A DNA stretch of 36,370 nt from an uncultured bacterium (GTDB taxonomy: Bacteria; Pseudomonadota; Gammaproteobacteria; Burkholderiales; Burkholderiaceae_E). Shown here piece after piece: positions 16,907 through 25,481 of the stretch. How positions within the stretch are numbered: position 1 is the stretch's first letter; the number at the start of each line of letters is the position of its first letter. Position numbers and translations under genes: made by a program. Below the pieces are notes generated by a model that saw only the letters and a list, made by a program, of their open reading frames with translations, had not been told where the DNA came from and did not search any database. Where the stretch lies: positions 1-36,370 of the forward strand of contig CAIPNM010000253.1 in the NCBI GenBank assembly GCA_903866395.1. The letters are read 5' to 3'.

Positions 16907-16936
16907 GCCCGAGACGACAGCTGGGAGGGCCCGCAG

Positions 16937-17761
16937 ATGGCGATGTTGAGCTTCGAAAGAAAATATCGAGTGCGTGGAGGCACGCTGCTCGGAGGCGACC
17001 TGTTCGATTTCTGGGTCGGTCCGTTCTACGTGGGGTTCTTTGGAATCACCACGGTGTTTTTCACCTTCGTGGGTACTGCGCTTATTCTTTATGGCGCTGC
17101 CATCGGTGGCACCTGGAATCTCTGGCAGATCAATATCGCGCCGCCTGATCTGAAATACGGATTGGGGCTGGCTCCGCTCAAGGAGGGCGGGCTATGGCAG
17201 ATCATTACGGTCTGTGCGATAGGCGCGTTTGGCTCATGGGCGATGCGCGAAGTTGAAATTTCCCGAAAGCTCGGCATGGGGTATCACGTGCCAGTGGCCT
17301 TCAGTTTCGCCATCTTCGCTTATGTCACGCTGGTGGTGATCCGGCCGATTCTGTTGGGTGCCTGGGGGCACGGCTTTCCCTACGGCATTCTCAGTCACCT
17401 CGACTGGGTCTCCAACGTGGGCTACCAGTATCTGCATTTCCATTACAACCCGGCGCACATGATCGCGGTGTCGCTGTTCTTCACCACTGCGCTTGCGCTT
17501 GCCATGCACGGCGGCCTGATTCTGTCCTCCACCAACCCGGCCAAGGGTGAACTGGTGAAGACGCCCGAGCATGAAGACTCTTTCTTTCGCGACATCATCG
17601 GCTACTCAGTGGGCACGCTCGGCATTCACCGGCTGGGTCTGTTCCTTGCGCTGTCGGCGGTGTTCTTCAGTGCGGTCTGCATCGTAATCAGCGGACCGTT
17701 CTGGACCCGCGGCTGGCCCGAGTGGTGGGGCTGGTGGCTGCGGCTGCCGATCTGGTCCTGA
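16937..17761 (+). CDS. pufL: Photosynthetic reaction centre L subunit
   Basis: PufL is one of the two five-helix core subunits of the type II reaction centre. The 274-residue protein starts [20 protein letters not shown], a typical L start, with GGAGG eight bases upstream. The ligand of the accessory bacteriochlorophyll is H154 (LSHLDW). The special-pair ligand is H174 (NPAHMIAVS). The iron ligands are expected in the later MHGGLIL and GIHRLGL segments. The length is standard for the family. pufM follows 13 bases downstream. Confidence 0.98.
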   Translation: MAMLSFERKYRVRGGTLLGGDLFDFWVGPFYVGFFGITTVFFTFVGTALILYGAAIGGTWNLWQINIAPPDLKYGLGLAPLKEGGLWQIITVCAIGAFGSWAMREVEISRKLGMGYHVPVAFSFAIFAYVTLVVIRPILLGAWGHGFPYGILSHLDWVSNVGYQYLHFHYNPAHMIAVSLFFTTALALAMHGGLILSSTNPAKGELVKTPEHEDSFFRDIIGYSVGTLGIHRLGLFLALSAVFFSAVCIVISGPFWTRGWPEWWGWWLRLPIWS

Positions 17762-17774
17762 CGGGAGACTCTCA

Positions 17775-18764
17775 ATGAAAACAACACTGTTTCCGGTCCC
17801 GTACTACCAGAACCTGTTCACCAAGGTTCGGGTCGATGCGCCGACGTATCCAGGCGTTCCGCTTGAGCGCGAGCGCGATACCGCCGAGCGCACGGGTGGC
17901 ATTCACGTGCAGGCACTCGCCTGGTTCGGCAATGCTCAGATCGGTCCGATCTATCTGGGTTTTCTGGGCATAGCCGCGCTGATTTTCTTCGTGATCGGCT
18001 TTACCGCTATCGGCTGGAACATGCTGGTGCAGGTGAACTACAGTCCGATCGAATTTGTGAAGCAACTCTTCTGGCTGTCGGTCGACCCGCCATCAGCCAA
18101 ATATGGCCTGCGCCTGCCGCCCATGAATGAAGGTGGCTGGTGGTTGTTCTCAGGCTTCTTCATCACCGTGTCCATTCTGCTCTGGTGGGCTCGGGTCTAT
18201 CGGCGGGCACGCGCACTGGGTCTGGGCACGCACATCGCCTGGGGGTTTGCGGCAGCCATCTGGCTGTTCCTGGTGCTGGGCTTTTTCCGGCCGGTGTTGA
18301 TGGGTTCGTGGTCAGAGGCAGTGCCGTTTGGAATCTTCTCCCATCTCGACTGGACCACGGCGTTCTCGCTTCGCTACGGAAACCTGTTCTACAACCCGTT
18401 CCATATGTTGTCGATCGCCTTCCTGTACGGCTCTGCGCTGTTGTTTGCGATGCATGCGGCCACCATTCTGGCGGTCGGCCGCTACGGTGGCGAGCGCGAG
18501 ATCGAGCAGATTTATGACCGGGGCACGGCAAGCGAACGCGCAGCGCTCTTCTGGCGCTGGACCATGGGCTTTAACGCCACCATGGAGTCGATTCACCGCT
18601 GGGCGTGGTGGTTTGCGGTGCTCACCTGCATCACCGGCGGCATCGGCATCCTGCTCACCGGCACGGTGGTCGACAACTGGTATCTGTGGGCGGTCAAGCA
18701 TGGTGTCGCACCCGCCTATCCCGAGATCTGGGGCCCAGTCCCTGATCCCTCGGTCGCGAAATAA
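17775..18764 (+). CDS. pufM: Photosynthetic reaction centre M subunit
   Basis: PufM pairs with PufL to bind the special pair, bacteriopheophytins, quinones and non-haem iron. The 329-residue product contains [10 protein letters not shown] near the start and [15 protein letters not shown] before the first helix. [15 protein letters not shown] carries the accessory pigment ligand, and [21 protein letters not shown] has the special-pair histidine H210 followed by an iron ligand. ESIHRWAWW supplies another iron ligand. The N-terminus is about eight residues longer than in Rhodobacter. No pufX gene follows; pufC does. Confidence 0.98.
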   Translation: MKTTLFPVPYYQNLFTKVRVDAPTYPGVPLERERDTAERTGGIHVQALAWFGNAQIGPIYLGFLGIAALIFFVIGFTAIGWNMLVQVNYSPIEFVKQLFWLSVDPPSAKYGLRLPPMNEGGWWLFSGFFITVSILLWWARVYRRARALGLGTHIAWGFAAAIWLFLVLGFFRPVLMGSWSEAVPFGIFSHLDWTTAFSLRYGNLFYNPFHMLSIAFLYGSALLFAMHAATILAVGRYGGEREIEQIYDRGTASERAALFWRWTMGFNATMESIHRWAWWFAVLTCITGGIGILLTGTVVDNWYLWAVKHGVAPAYPEIWGPVPDPSVAK

Positions 18765-18776
18765 CAGGAGCCCGAC

Positions 18777-19853
18777 ATGGCGTACTTCAGAATCGCCCTG
18801 GTCGCTGCCGCAGGTGTCTTGGCGAGCGCATTGCTCGCGGGCTGCGAGCGCTTGCCCATGGATACCAAGCAGATCGGCTATCGCGGCACCGGCATGGAGA
18901 AGGTCACGAATCCAAGGATTGAAGCGGCCAATGCCTCGCGCCACGAGGCACCAGCCGCGCTTGATCCAGCCGACTCCAGCGGTCCCAAGGCCGCGCAGGT
19001 CTATCAAAACGTTAAAGTGCTGGGTCATCTCAGTGTGGGTGAGTTCACCCGCACCATGATCGCGATGAGCAACTGGGTGGCCCCCGAGCAGGGCTGCGTC
19101 TATTGCCATAACCCGGCAAATTTTGCTGATGACTCGATGCAAACCAAGGTGGTCTCGCGTCGTATGCTGCAGATGACGCAGGAGATCAACGGTAACTGGA
19201 AAAACCACGTTGCCGATACCGGGGTCACCTGCTACACCTGCCACCGCGGTAAGAACGTGCCCGAGTACAAGTGGTTCGCCGATCCACCGGCACCCACCGC
19301 AGGCCGCATGCTCGGTAACGACTTTGGCCAGAACAAAGCAGGCAAGGCCTCGGTCGGTAACGCATCGCTGCCCTACGACCCGTTTACCCCGTATCTGCTG
19401 GGCAAAGACGAGATCCGCGTCACGGCCACCACTGCGCTACCGGTAAACGCTCAGGTGCCGCTCAAGCAAGCGGAAGTCACGCACGGCCTCATGATCCACA
19501 TGTCGGAAGGCTTGGGCGTGGGCTGTGTGCATTGCCACAACACACGAGCGTTCGCCGAGTGGAATCAAAGCCCACCGGCACGCGTTCAGGCCTGGCACGG
19601 CATCCGCATGGTTCGTGATCTGAACAACGTCTTCATGGTGCCGCTCACCCCAGGGCAGCCCAAGGAGCGTTTGGGCCGCACAGGCGATATCGCCAAGATC
19701 AACTGCGCCACCTGCCATCAAGGGGCCAACAAGCCGTTGAACGGCGCGAAGATGCTCACCGCTCACCCGGAGCTTGCGAAGCCACCGGGCGCGACGGTGC
19801 GCACCTCAGCGCTGCAAACGGGCCAACCAACGCCCGACGCGCGGACCCAGTAA
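18777..19853 (+). CDS. pufC: Reaction centre tetrahaem cytochrome c subunit
   Basis: PufC is the periplasmic cytochrome that re-reduces the photo-oxidised special pair. The 358-residue precursor has a lipoprotein signal with lipobox LLAGC and predicted lipidated C23, so it is probably anchored by lipid as in Blastochloris. Four haem-binding CXXCH motifs are present: CVYCH (C107), CYTCH (C152), CVHCH (C250) and CATCH (C310). Methionine ligands are likely in the helices MIAMSNW, MLQMTQ and MIHMSEG. It is the last gene of the puf operon; a terminator lies 193 bases after its stop. Confidence 0.98.
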   Translation: MAYFRIALVAAAGVLASALLAGCERLPMDTKQIGYRGTGMEKVTNPRIEAANASRHEAPAALDPADSSGPKAAQVYQNVKVLGHLSVGEFTRTMIAMSNWVAPEQGCVYCHNPANFADDSMQTKVVSRRMLQMTQEINGNWKNHVADTGVTCYTCHRGKNVPEYKWFADPPAPTAGRMLGNDFGQNKAGKASVGNASLPYDPFTPYLLGKDEIRVTATTALPVNAQVPLKQAEVTHGLMIHMSEGLGVGCVHCHNTRAFAEWNQSPPARVQAWHGIRMVRDLNNVFMVPLTPGQPKERLGRTGDIAKINCATCHQGANKPLNGAKMLTAHPELAKPPGATVRTSALQTGQPTPDARTQ

Positions 19854-20234
19854 CCCGTAGCCGAATCATCCCCCGGGCGCATGTAGCCGCGTGTTGGCGG
19901 CGCCGCCGCCCGGTCCGTTTGCAGCAACCAAGGAGGCATACCCAGAACCTTCAGTACCGGACCTCAGGCAGGGCCCCAGACGGGGCCAGGCCGACAGTTT
20001 TGGCACAGTGTTTCATTCCTACCCATCCTCCGGTGTCTCGTGCCAGACGCCCCCGGTCTTCGGGCGGCGTCGTTTTTTTTGGGGGACGGTAGTGCGTCGC
20101 GCTGGCGGGCTGATCATGGCCATCGACTGCGATCGGCGTTGGCCCATTTCGATGCGCGCGCACGAGACAAAAATACCGGTGTCCCGCCCTTCCGCGGTAG
20201 AGTCTGGACCCATTGAAAACATGGAGAGCCAACG
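19854..20234. other. Intergenic region between pufC and the Bug gene
   Basis: This gap of 381 bases holds no convincing gene. It contains a perfect six-base-pair stem-loop (GGCCCC 19972-19977, GGGGCC 19982-19987, loop AGAC) and the terminator at 20046-20080. The remaining 150 bases lead to the Bug gene. An open frame crossing the region from 19891 has no protein-like features and runs into the Bug start, so I do not call it. No clear promoter for the Bug gene was found. Confidence 0.7.
20046..20080 (+). terminator. Rho-independent terminator of the photosynthesis superoperon
   Basis: GACGCC (20046-20051) pairs with GGCGTC (20066-20071). Inside, CCCG (20052-20055) pairs with CGGG (20061-20064) around GTCTT, leaving one bulged C. 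Eight T follow at 20073-20080. This is a strong intrinsic terminator on the plus strand and separates the puf transcript from the accessory region. Confidence 0.88.
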
Positions 20235-21248
20235 ATGCCTCTGAGTGCCTACACGCCGTCCACGCCTCGCCCCGCGCGGTTGCGCGCCCTGTTCGCCGTT
20301 GCAGCGCTCATGTTGGCAGCGCTCGCGGCTACGCCTCTCACCGCGCAGACCCGCTATCCCGATCGGCCGATCCGATTCGTCGTTCCCTATGCGCCGGGTG
20401 GTGGCACCGACATCCTGGCACGTGCGGTGGCACCGCGACTGAGCGCCGCGTTGGGGCAGCCCGTCGTGGTTGAGAACCGGCCGGGAGCCGGCGGCAACAT
20501 CGGGGCCGATCTGGTTGCCAAATCGCCGGCTGATGGCTCGGTGCTGCTCCTTGGCGCCAACACCATGCCGATCAACGCGAGCCTTCAGAAGCTGCCGTTC
20601 GACCTGCTGAAGGATTTCAGCGCGGTGGCGATGATGGCCTCGGCGCCGATGGCACTGGTGGTGCATCCCTCGGTGCAGGCGCGTACCGTTCAAGAATTCA
20701 TTGCGCTTGCCCGGTCTGCGCCCGGGCGGATGAATTACTCCAATCCGGGAAGCGGGACGCCGCAGCATCTGGCGGCGGCACTCTTCTCGCAGATGGCCGG
20801 CGTTGACATTACGCATGTCGTTTACAAGGGGGGCGGGCCTGCGATCAATGATCTCGTGGGCGGGCAGACGCAGGCTGCATTCCTCACCCTGGCGTCGGTC
20901 AAGCAGCACATCGAAAGCGGACGGCTTCGTGCGCTGGCGGTCGCGCCGGCCGAGCGCTCGCGAGCCATGCCCAATCTGCCAACGGTCGCCGAGGCGGGGG
21001 TGCCGGGTTATGCCGTAGACCTCTGGTACGGCGTGTTTGCGCCCGCAGGCACGGCCTCCGATATCGTGAGTCTTCTCAATCAGGCCATCAACTCGCAGAT
21101 GCAAAGCGCCGAGGTTCAGGAGCGGATGAACACGCTGGGCTTTCAGGCCTGGACCGGTACGCCGCAGTTGCTCGCCGAGCAGTTGCGCCGCGATCTGGTT
21201 CAGTATGCGGACATCGTTCGGCGCGGCAACATTCGCCCCGAGCAGTAA
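20235..21248 (+). CDS. Bug-family periplasmic solute-binding protein (tripartite tricarboxylate transporter type)
   Basis: This 337-residue protein belongs to the Bug (Bordetella uptake gene) family, periplasmic binding proteins for carboxylates and related compounds. The signal peptide has a hydrophobic core (LFAVAALMLAALA) and likely cleavage near residue 37 (PLTA-QT). The mature start YPDRPIRFVVPYAPGGGTDI is the family signature. VVVENRPGAGGNIGAD and YSNPGSGTPQHLAAALF follow, and near the end is NLPTVAEAGVPGY. The start has GGAGAG upstream. No TctA or TctB membrane genes are in the window, so it is an orphan binding protein, as is common in Burkholderiales. The neighbours suggest its ligand is linked to the following catabolic genes. 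Confidence 0.92.
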   Translation: MPLSAYTPSTPRPARLRALFAVAALMLAALAATPLTAQTRYPDRPIRFVVPYAPGGGTDILARAVAPRLSAALGQPVVVENRPGAGGNIGADLVAKSPADGSVLLLGANTMPINASLQKLPFDLLKDFSAVAMMASAPMALVVHPSVQARTVQEFIALARSAPGRMNYSNPGSGTPQHLAAALFSQMAGVDITHVVYKGGGPAINDLVGGQTQAAFLTLASVKQHIESGRLRALAVAPAERSRAMPNLPTVAEAGVPGYAVDLWYGVFAPAGTASDIVSLLNQAINSQMQSAEVQERMNTLGFQAWTGTPQLLAEQLRRDLVQYADIVRRGNIRPEQ

Positions 21249-21289
21249 GGGTGGAGCAGTGAGGTTGGAGCAGTGAGGGTGGAGCAGGG
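21248..21289 (+). repeat. Three tandem 14-base repeats between the Bug gene and the MmgE/PrpD gene
   Basis: Three consecutive units AGGGTGGAGCAGTG, AGGTTGGAGCAGTG and AGGGTGGAGCAGGG occupy 21248-21289. They differ at three positions in total. The array begins at the last base of the Bug stop codon. The coding end of the Bug gene (GAGCAGTAA) resembles the unit, so the array may have grown by slippage from the gene end. Each unit includes GGAG. Confidence 0.9.
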
Positions 21290-21343
21290 CATCAGGCGGT
21301 CCCAGCGAACGATACCTGTGCTGTATGTGCGACGACTACCAGG

Positions 21344-22780
21344 ATGGCGGGCTTGACCTCAAGTGAACGCGTAAGCACCAGCATGGTTGAACCGACTCCT
21401 TCCGTTGTGTTGCCGCTCACCCGGATGTACGCCGAGTTTGCTGCCAGCATGGCGGGACGCACCCTGCCTGAGGCGGTTCGCCAGGTGGCTATCCTGGGGT
21501 TTACCGACGCATTGGGCGTGATGCTTGCCGGGGCGCGGGAGCCTGCGGTCGCGCGGCTGTCGGACTGGGTGGTCGAGCAGGGCGGGGCGCCCAGGTGCTG
21601 GCTGGTCAGTCGAGCCGATCGCACCCAGGCAGGGCAGGCGGCGCTGGTCAACGCCACTGCTGCGCACGCGCTCGACTACGATGACTTCGCGTTTTCCAAC
21701 CATCCCAGCGCGGTCCTGGTTCCGGCGATCCTGGCAGCATCCGAGAGTGTGGGGGCCAATGGCGCCCGAATGCTGCGGGCGTACGCCGCGGGCTACGAGG
21801 TTTGGGCCGACGCCTTTCTGCGCGAACCTGATCTGTACTACGACAAGGGATGGCATCCCACAGCCGTGCTCGGGCCGCTCGGGGCGGCGGTCGCGGCGGG
21901 CGTCGTCTGGGGCCTGTCAGCGGCGCAGATGTCGGATGCCCTGGCGCTCGCGGCATCGAGTGCTGGCGGCGTGTTCGAAAATTTTGGCACCATGGCCAAA
22001 CCCTGGCATGGTGGCCGTGCCGCGAGCGTGGGCCTCCAGGCCGCAGGGCTTGCGCGCGCGGGTCTTGCGGCCTCGCCCAGCGCGATCGAGGGCGGGCGAG
22101 GTCTGCTGAAAGCGCTCTCGCCTGCGGGCAGGGTCGACCTGGGCACCGCCATGCCAGCTGGCTGGCGCTCAGAAAAGCTCGGCCTCAACATTAAGAAATA
22201 TCCGGTGGTGGGCGCTGCGCAGCGTGGCATCGACGCAGCCCTTGCCCTGCGGGCGGCGCAGGCGCCTGATCCCGACTGCATCACGTCTATCGTGGCCCAC
22301 GTGAGCGTGCGGCATGCTGCGGTCATGCCTTACGCGCTGCCTCAGGACAGTCTGCAGGCCAAGTTCAGCCTGCCCTTTGCGGTGAGTGCGGCGCTCGTTC
22401 ACGGTGCGGTGGGCTTCAGGGAGTTGCGCGACGAAGTGGTCCTCAGCCCGGTCATGCAGCGGCTGATGGCTTGCACACGACTCGTCACCACCGAAGCGTT
22501 TGAGCCAGGATGGCGGGATGCCGCGCCGTTTGATCAGATCTTCGTGCACCTCAGCGATGGCCGGGTACTGGAATCACCGCGGGTGCGGCGTGCTGCGGGG
22601 CACGCAGACACGCCTTTGTCGCCCTCAGCGATTCTGGACAAGTTTCTCGGCTGTACGCGGTATGCCGGGGTTGCCGATGATCGTGCGCTCGCCCTCTACG
22701 AGCAGCTCCAGAAGCTCGATCAAGTTGATCACGTCGGAGCGCTTTGTTTACCCGTGGTGGGCCCGGCTCGGGCCGCCTGA
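21344..22780 (+). CDS. MmgE/PrpD family protein (module A)
   Basis: MmgE/PrpD proteins include 2-methylcitrate dehydratase and other lyases or epimerases acting on carboxylic acids. This one has up to 478 residues. Family features are FTDALGVMLAGAREP near the start, AHALDYDDFAFSNHPSAVLV with the conserved D-Y-D-D and H-P-S, GWHPTAVLGPLGAAVAAG, NFGTMAKPWHGGRAA, and LNIKKYPVVGAAQRGID. The start is unclear: the ATG at 21344 gives the longest frame, but an ATG at 21383 is equally possible and neither has a good ribosome-binding site. It is very similar to the second MmgE/PrpD protein at 33776-35176. Divergence from true PrpD and the absence of prpB or prpC argue against propionate metabolism; the substrate is unknown. 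Confidence 0.9.
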   Translation: MAGLTSSERVSTSMVEPTPSVVLPLTRMYAEFAASMAGRTLPEAVRQVAILGFTDALGVMLAGAREPAVARLSDWVVEQGGAPRCWLVSRADRTQAGQAALVNATAAHALDYDDFAFSNHPSAVLVPAILAASESVGANGARMLRAYAAGYEVWADAFLREPDLYYDKGWHPTAVLGPLGAAVAAGVVWGLSAAQMSDALALAASSAGGVFENFGTMAKPWHGGRAASVGLQAAGLARAGLAASPSAIEGGRGLLKALSPAGRVDLGTAMPAGWRSEKLGLNIKKYPVVGAAQRGIDAALALRAAQAPDPDCITSIVAHVSVRHAAVMPYALPQDSLQAKFSLPFAVSAALVHGAVGFRELRDEVVLSPVMQRLMACTRLVTTEAFEPGWRDAAPFDQIFVHLSDGRVLESPRVRRAAGHADTPLSPSAILDKFLGCTRYAGVADDRALALYEQLQKLDQVDHVGALCLPVVGPARAA

Positions 22781-22798
22781 CTGTTCAGGAGACTGGCT

Positions 22799-24712
22799 AT
22801 GCCCTCCATTCGTGATTTTGTCCGCTATGCGCCTGTGACATCACGGCCACCCATCCAGTGGCCTGGCGGCAAGCGACTTGCAGTCTGGATCGTGCCCAAC
22901 ATCGAGTTCTATGAATACACCCCGCCCCCGGCAATCGGTCGAGAAACATGGGACCGCGTTCCGGTTCATCCCGATGTTCGCGAATATGGATTCCGCGACT
23001 ATGGCAACCGGGTCGGTCTGTGGCGCATGGATGAGGTGCTGCAGCAGTATCCGGTACGGCCCACCGTCTCGCTCAATCTGGCCCTGCTGGATCACTTTCC
23101 CGAGATCGCGTCGCTGATTCGCGAGCGTGGCTGGGACGTGATGAGCCACGGCCTCTACAACACGCGTTTTCTTTACGGCATGGATGAGGCCGCCGAGCGT
23201 GCTTTTTACCGGGACAACATAGACAGCCTCATGCGACATACTGGCATATCGCTCAAAGGCATTCTCACGCCAGCGATCACCAACACCACGCGGACGCCGG
23301 CGCTGATCGCCGAGTCGGGCATGCTCTATCACGCCGACTGGGTGCACGATGATGTGCCGGTACCTATTCGGGTGGAGGGTCACCGGTTGATTTCGCTACC
23401 GTATTCATATGACCTGAACGACGCGCCGCTATGGGACGGGCGGCCATACGGTGGCCGGTATTTTGTGCAGGCCTGTCTCGATGCCTTCGAGCGACTCTAT
23501 GCCGAGAGTGAAAGCGGAGGGCGCGTCTTCTGCATTGCGCTCCACCCCTACCAGATCGGTCAGCCCCACCATATCGGGCATCTTCGCCAGATCCTCGATC
23601 ACATTTGTGCGCGGCCTGGCGTGTGGTTTGCAACCGCAGCCGAGATGGCGCAGCACTATCTGACACACCACTATGCCGAGCATTGGGCGCACGCCGAGGA
23701 GGTGGAAGCGCGGCGGCGTGACCGGGCCTCCGCGCGTCCGGCCGTTGCCATACGCCAGGAATTTGGCCCGCCGCCGCCGTCGGGTCCTTGGCCTGGCGTT
23801 CGTCAACCGGGCTACGATCATCCACATCTCGCCTGGCAGCCGCTACCGGCGCGTGCGCCGCTTCGCTGGCAGGCGCCAGGCCAGCTTGCGGTGGTGCCGC
23901 TTCTGATCCTGGAGGCCTACGAGGATCCGCTGCCGGCCGACTGGCCTCAGCTTCGTAGCGTGGGCGGCGGGCTGATTCGGGACTTTCCCAATATTTCCAG
24001 GGTGTCAACGCGTGAGTACGGGCACCGGGTTGGCATTTTCCGTCTGCTTGAGGCCCTCAGGGTACGGGGCATTCGTCCCACTGTGGCGATTGATGCGCTC
24101 AGCGCCGAGCTGTACCCCGATCTGGTGGATCGCCTTCAGGCCGACGGCGCCGAGTTCATCGCGCACGGGCTCGCGATTACGCGACCGCAATCGAGCAAGA
24201 TGAGCGTGTCGGCGGAGCGGGCTTACATCGCCGAGACGCTCGCGCGGCTTCGAGCCTGCGCCATTGAACCGCGTGGCTGGTTCAGTCCCGACTACGGCGA
24301 ATCGACGGTGACTCCGCAGCTGATTGACGAGCAGGGGTTGTCTTATCTCAGCGACTGGGCCAACGACGAGCAGCCGTACGAAATGAATACGCCCGGGCGA
24401 TTGATTGCGACACCGCTATGGGCGGATTTTGATGACCAGACCGTGCTGATCAACCGAATGTGCAATCTCGATATGTTCGAAGATCACTTCAACAAGGCGC
24501 TCACGCAGCTCGATCGTGATGCGCGTCGGTCGGCGCGTCTCTTTCACTTCTGTGTGCGACCGTGGGTGATGGGGGCGCCACTTCGAATTGCCAGTTTCGA
24601 GCGGGTGCTGGATCATGCGCTGAGTCTTGAAAATGTATGGACCCCGCGCCTGGGTGAGGTGGTTGATGCGACCCGTACCGCCTGGGCTTCCCTTCTTATC
24701 CGCCATGATTGA
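22799..24712 (+). CDS. Fused two-domain PuuE-like polysaccharide deacetylase family protein
   Basis: This 637-residue protein contains two carbohydrate-esterase-4-like domains. The N-terminal one (about 1-300) has the PuuE-like pattern WPGGKRLAVWIVPNIEFYEY, FRDYGNRVGLWRMDEVL, MSHGLYNTRFLYGMD and ALHPYQIGQPHHI. A Pro/Arg-rich linker (about 300-337) follows. The second domain (about 338-637) repeats the order: LAVVPLLILEAYEDP, REYGHRVGIFRLLEAL, FIAHGLAITRPQSSKM, FCVRPWVMGAPLRI. The usual metal-binding aspartate and two histidines of chitin deacetylases are not conserved in the classic form. PuuE relatives hydrolyse allantoin-like cyclic amides. The start has CAGGAG upstream, 18 bases after the MmgE/PrpD stop. 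It overlaps metN by eight bases. In module B the two domains are separate genes. Confidence 0.88.
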   Translation: MPSIRDFVRYAPVTSRPPIQWPGGKRLAVWIVPNIEFYEYTPPPAIGRETWDRVPVHPDVREYGFRDYGNRVGLWRMDEVLQQYPVRPTVSLNLALLDHFPEIASLIRERGWDVMSHGLYNTRFLYGMDEAAERAFYRDNIDSLMRHTGISLKGILTPAITNTTRTPALIAESGMLYHADWVHDDVPVPIRVEGHRLISLPYSYDLNDAPLWDGRPYGGRYFVQACLDAFERLYAESESGGRVFCIALHPYQIGQPHHIGHLRQILDHICARPGVWFATAAEMAQHYLTHHYAEHWAHAEEVEARRRDRASARPAVAIRQEFGPPPPSGPWPGVRQPGYDHPHLAWQPLPARAPLRWQAPGQLAVVPLLILEAYEDPLPADWPQLRSVGGGLIRDFPNISRVSTREYGHRVGIFRLLEALRVRGIRPTVAIDALSAELYPDLVDRLQADGAEFIAHGLAITRPQSSKMSVSAERAYIAETLARLRACAIEPRGWFSPDYGESTVTPQLIDEQGLSYLSDWANDEQPYEMNTPGRLIATPLWADFDDQTVLINRMCNLDMFEDHFNKALTQLDRDARRSARLFHFCVRPWVMGAPLRIASFERVLDHALSLENVWTPRLGEVVDATRTAWASLLIRHD

Positions 24713-25481
24713 GCTCGAACAGGTCGAAAAAACATTCGGTGCCGGAGACAGCGCAGTTCACGCGCTGCGGCCCACTGATCTCACCGTTCCGGCGGGAAAA
24801 GTCTTTGGGCTTCTTGGGTTTTCAGGTGCCGGCAAGAGCACGCTCCTGCGGCTCATCAATCGTCTCGAGGAGCCTTCAGCGGGGCGAATCCGTGTCGCCG
24901 GACAGGATCTCACTGATCTGTCAGGGGCCGAGCTTCGCGAGGCGCGCCGGCAGGTCGGCATGATTTTCCAGCAGTTCAATCTGCTGAGTAGCCGCACTGC
25001 CCTTGAAAACGTGAGCTTCGCGCTCGAGGTGGCGGGGGTGGCGGGCGCACGCCGGCGCGATCGCGCTCGCGAGGCGCTGGCTGCTGTGGGGCTGAGCGAC
25101 AAGGAGTCGAGCTACCCGGCGCAGCTATCGGGAGGACAGAAGCAGCGCGTGGCCATCGCGCGCGCGCTTGCCACCGAGCCGCGAATTCTATTGAGTGACG
25201 AGGCCACCTCAGCGCTCGACCCGCACACGGCCCTATCTATCCTGAGGCTGCTCAAGCAGCTCAACCGTGAACGTGGAATGACGATGGTGCTGGTCACCCA
25301 CGACATCAAGGTCGCGCACTACCTTTGCGAACATGCTGTGGTGCTGGAAAAAGGGCGTGTGGTGGACCGCATTGACATGGCTCACCCAGCGCCGGTGAGC
25401 GCGCTGGGGCGTTTCTTTTTCGAGACCGCACGTGGCTGGACCGACCAGACCGAGTTGCCACAGGAGGATGATCTCGCATGA
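24705..25481 (+). CDS. MetN-type ABC transporter ATPase lacking the NIL domain
   Basis: This 258-residue ATPase energises import by the MetNIQ-type transporter. Walker A is GFSGAGKS (38-45), the signature LSGGQKQRVAIARAL is intact, and Walker B is ILLSDEATSALDP, the typical MetN form. Family members that import methionine are about 340 residues long with a C-terminal NIL domain that senses methionine. Here the protein ends shortly after the ATPase fold (TARGWTDQTELPQEDDLA), so that regulatory domain is missing. The frame starts inside the end of the deacetylase gene, with an eight-base overlap, and overlaps metI by ATGA. This ties the transporter to the deacetylase rather than to methionine supply. 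Confidence 0.92.
   Translation: MIELEQVEKTFGAGDSAVHALRPTDLTVPAGKVFGLLGFSGAGKSTLLRLINRLEEPSAGRIRVAGQDLTDLSGAELREARRQVGMIFQQFNLLSSRTALENVSFALEVAGVAGARRRDRAREALAAVGLSDKESSYPAQLSGGQKQRVAIARALATEPRILLSDEATSALDPHTALSILRLLKQLNRERGMTMVLVTHDIKVAHYLCEHAVVLEKGRVVDRIDMAHPAPVSALGRFFFETARGWTDQTELPQEDDLA

Noticed and set aside
19891-20244. 117-codon plus-strand open frame after pufC
   Set aside because: It runs through the terminator hairpin and into the Bug start, with no good ribosome-binding site and no family features.
21344-22780. Calling the MmgE/PrpD proteins 2-methylcitrate dehydratase (prpD)
   Set aside because: No prpB, prpC or acnM neighbours are present, and the context is uptake plus deacetylase genes. 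The family covers several other activities.
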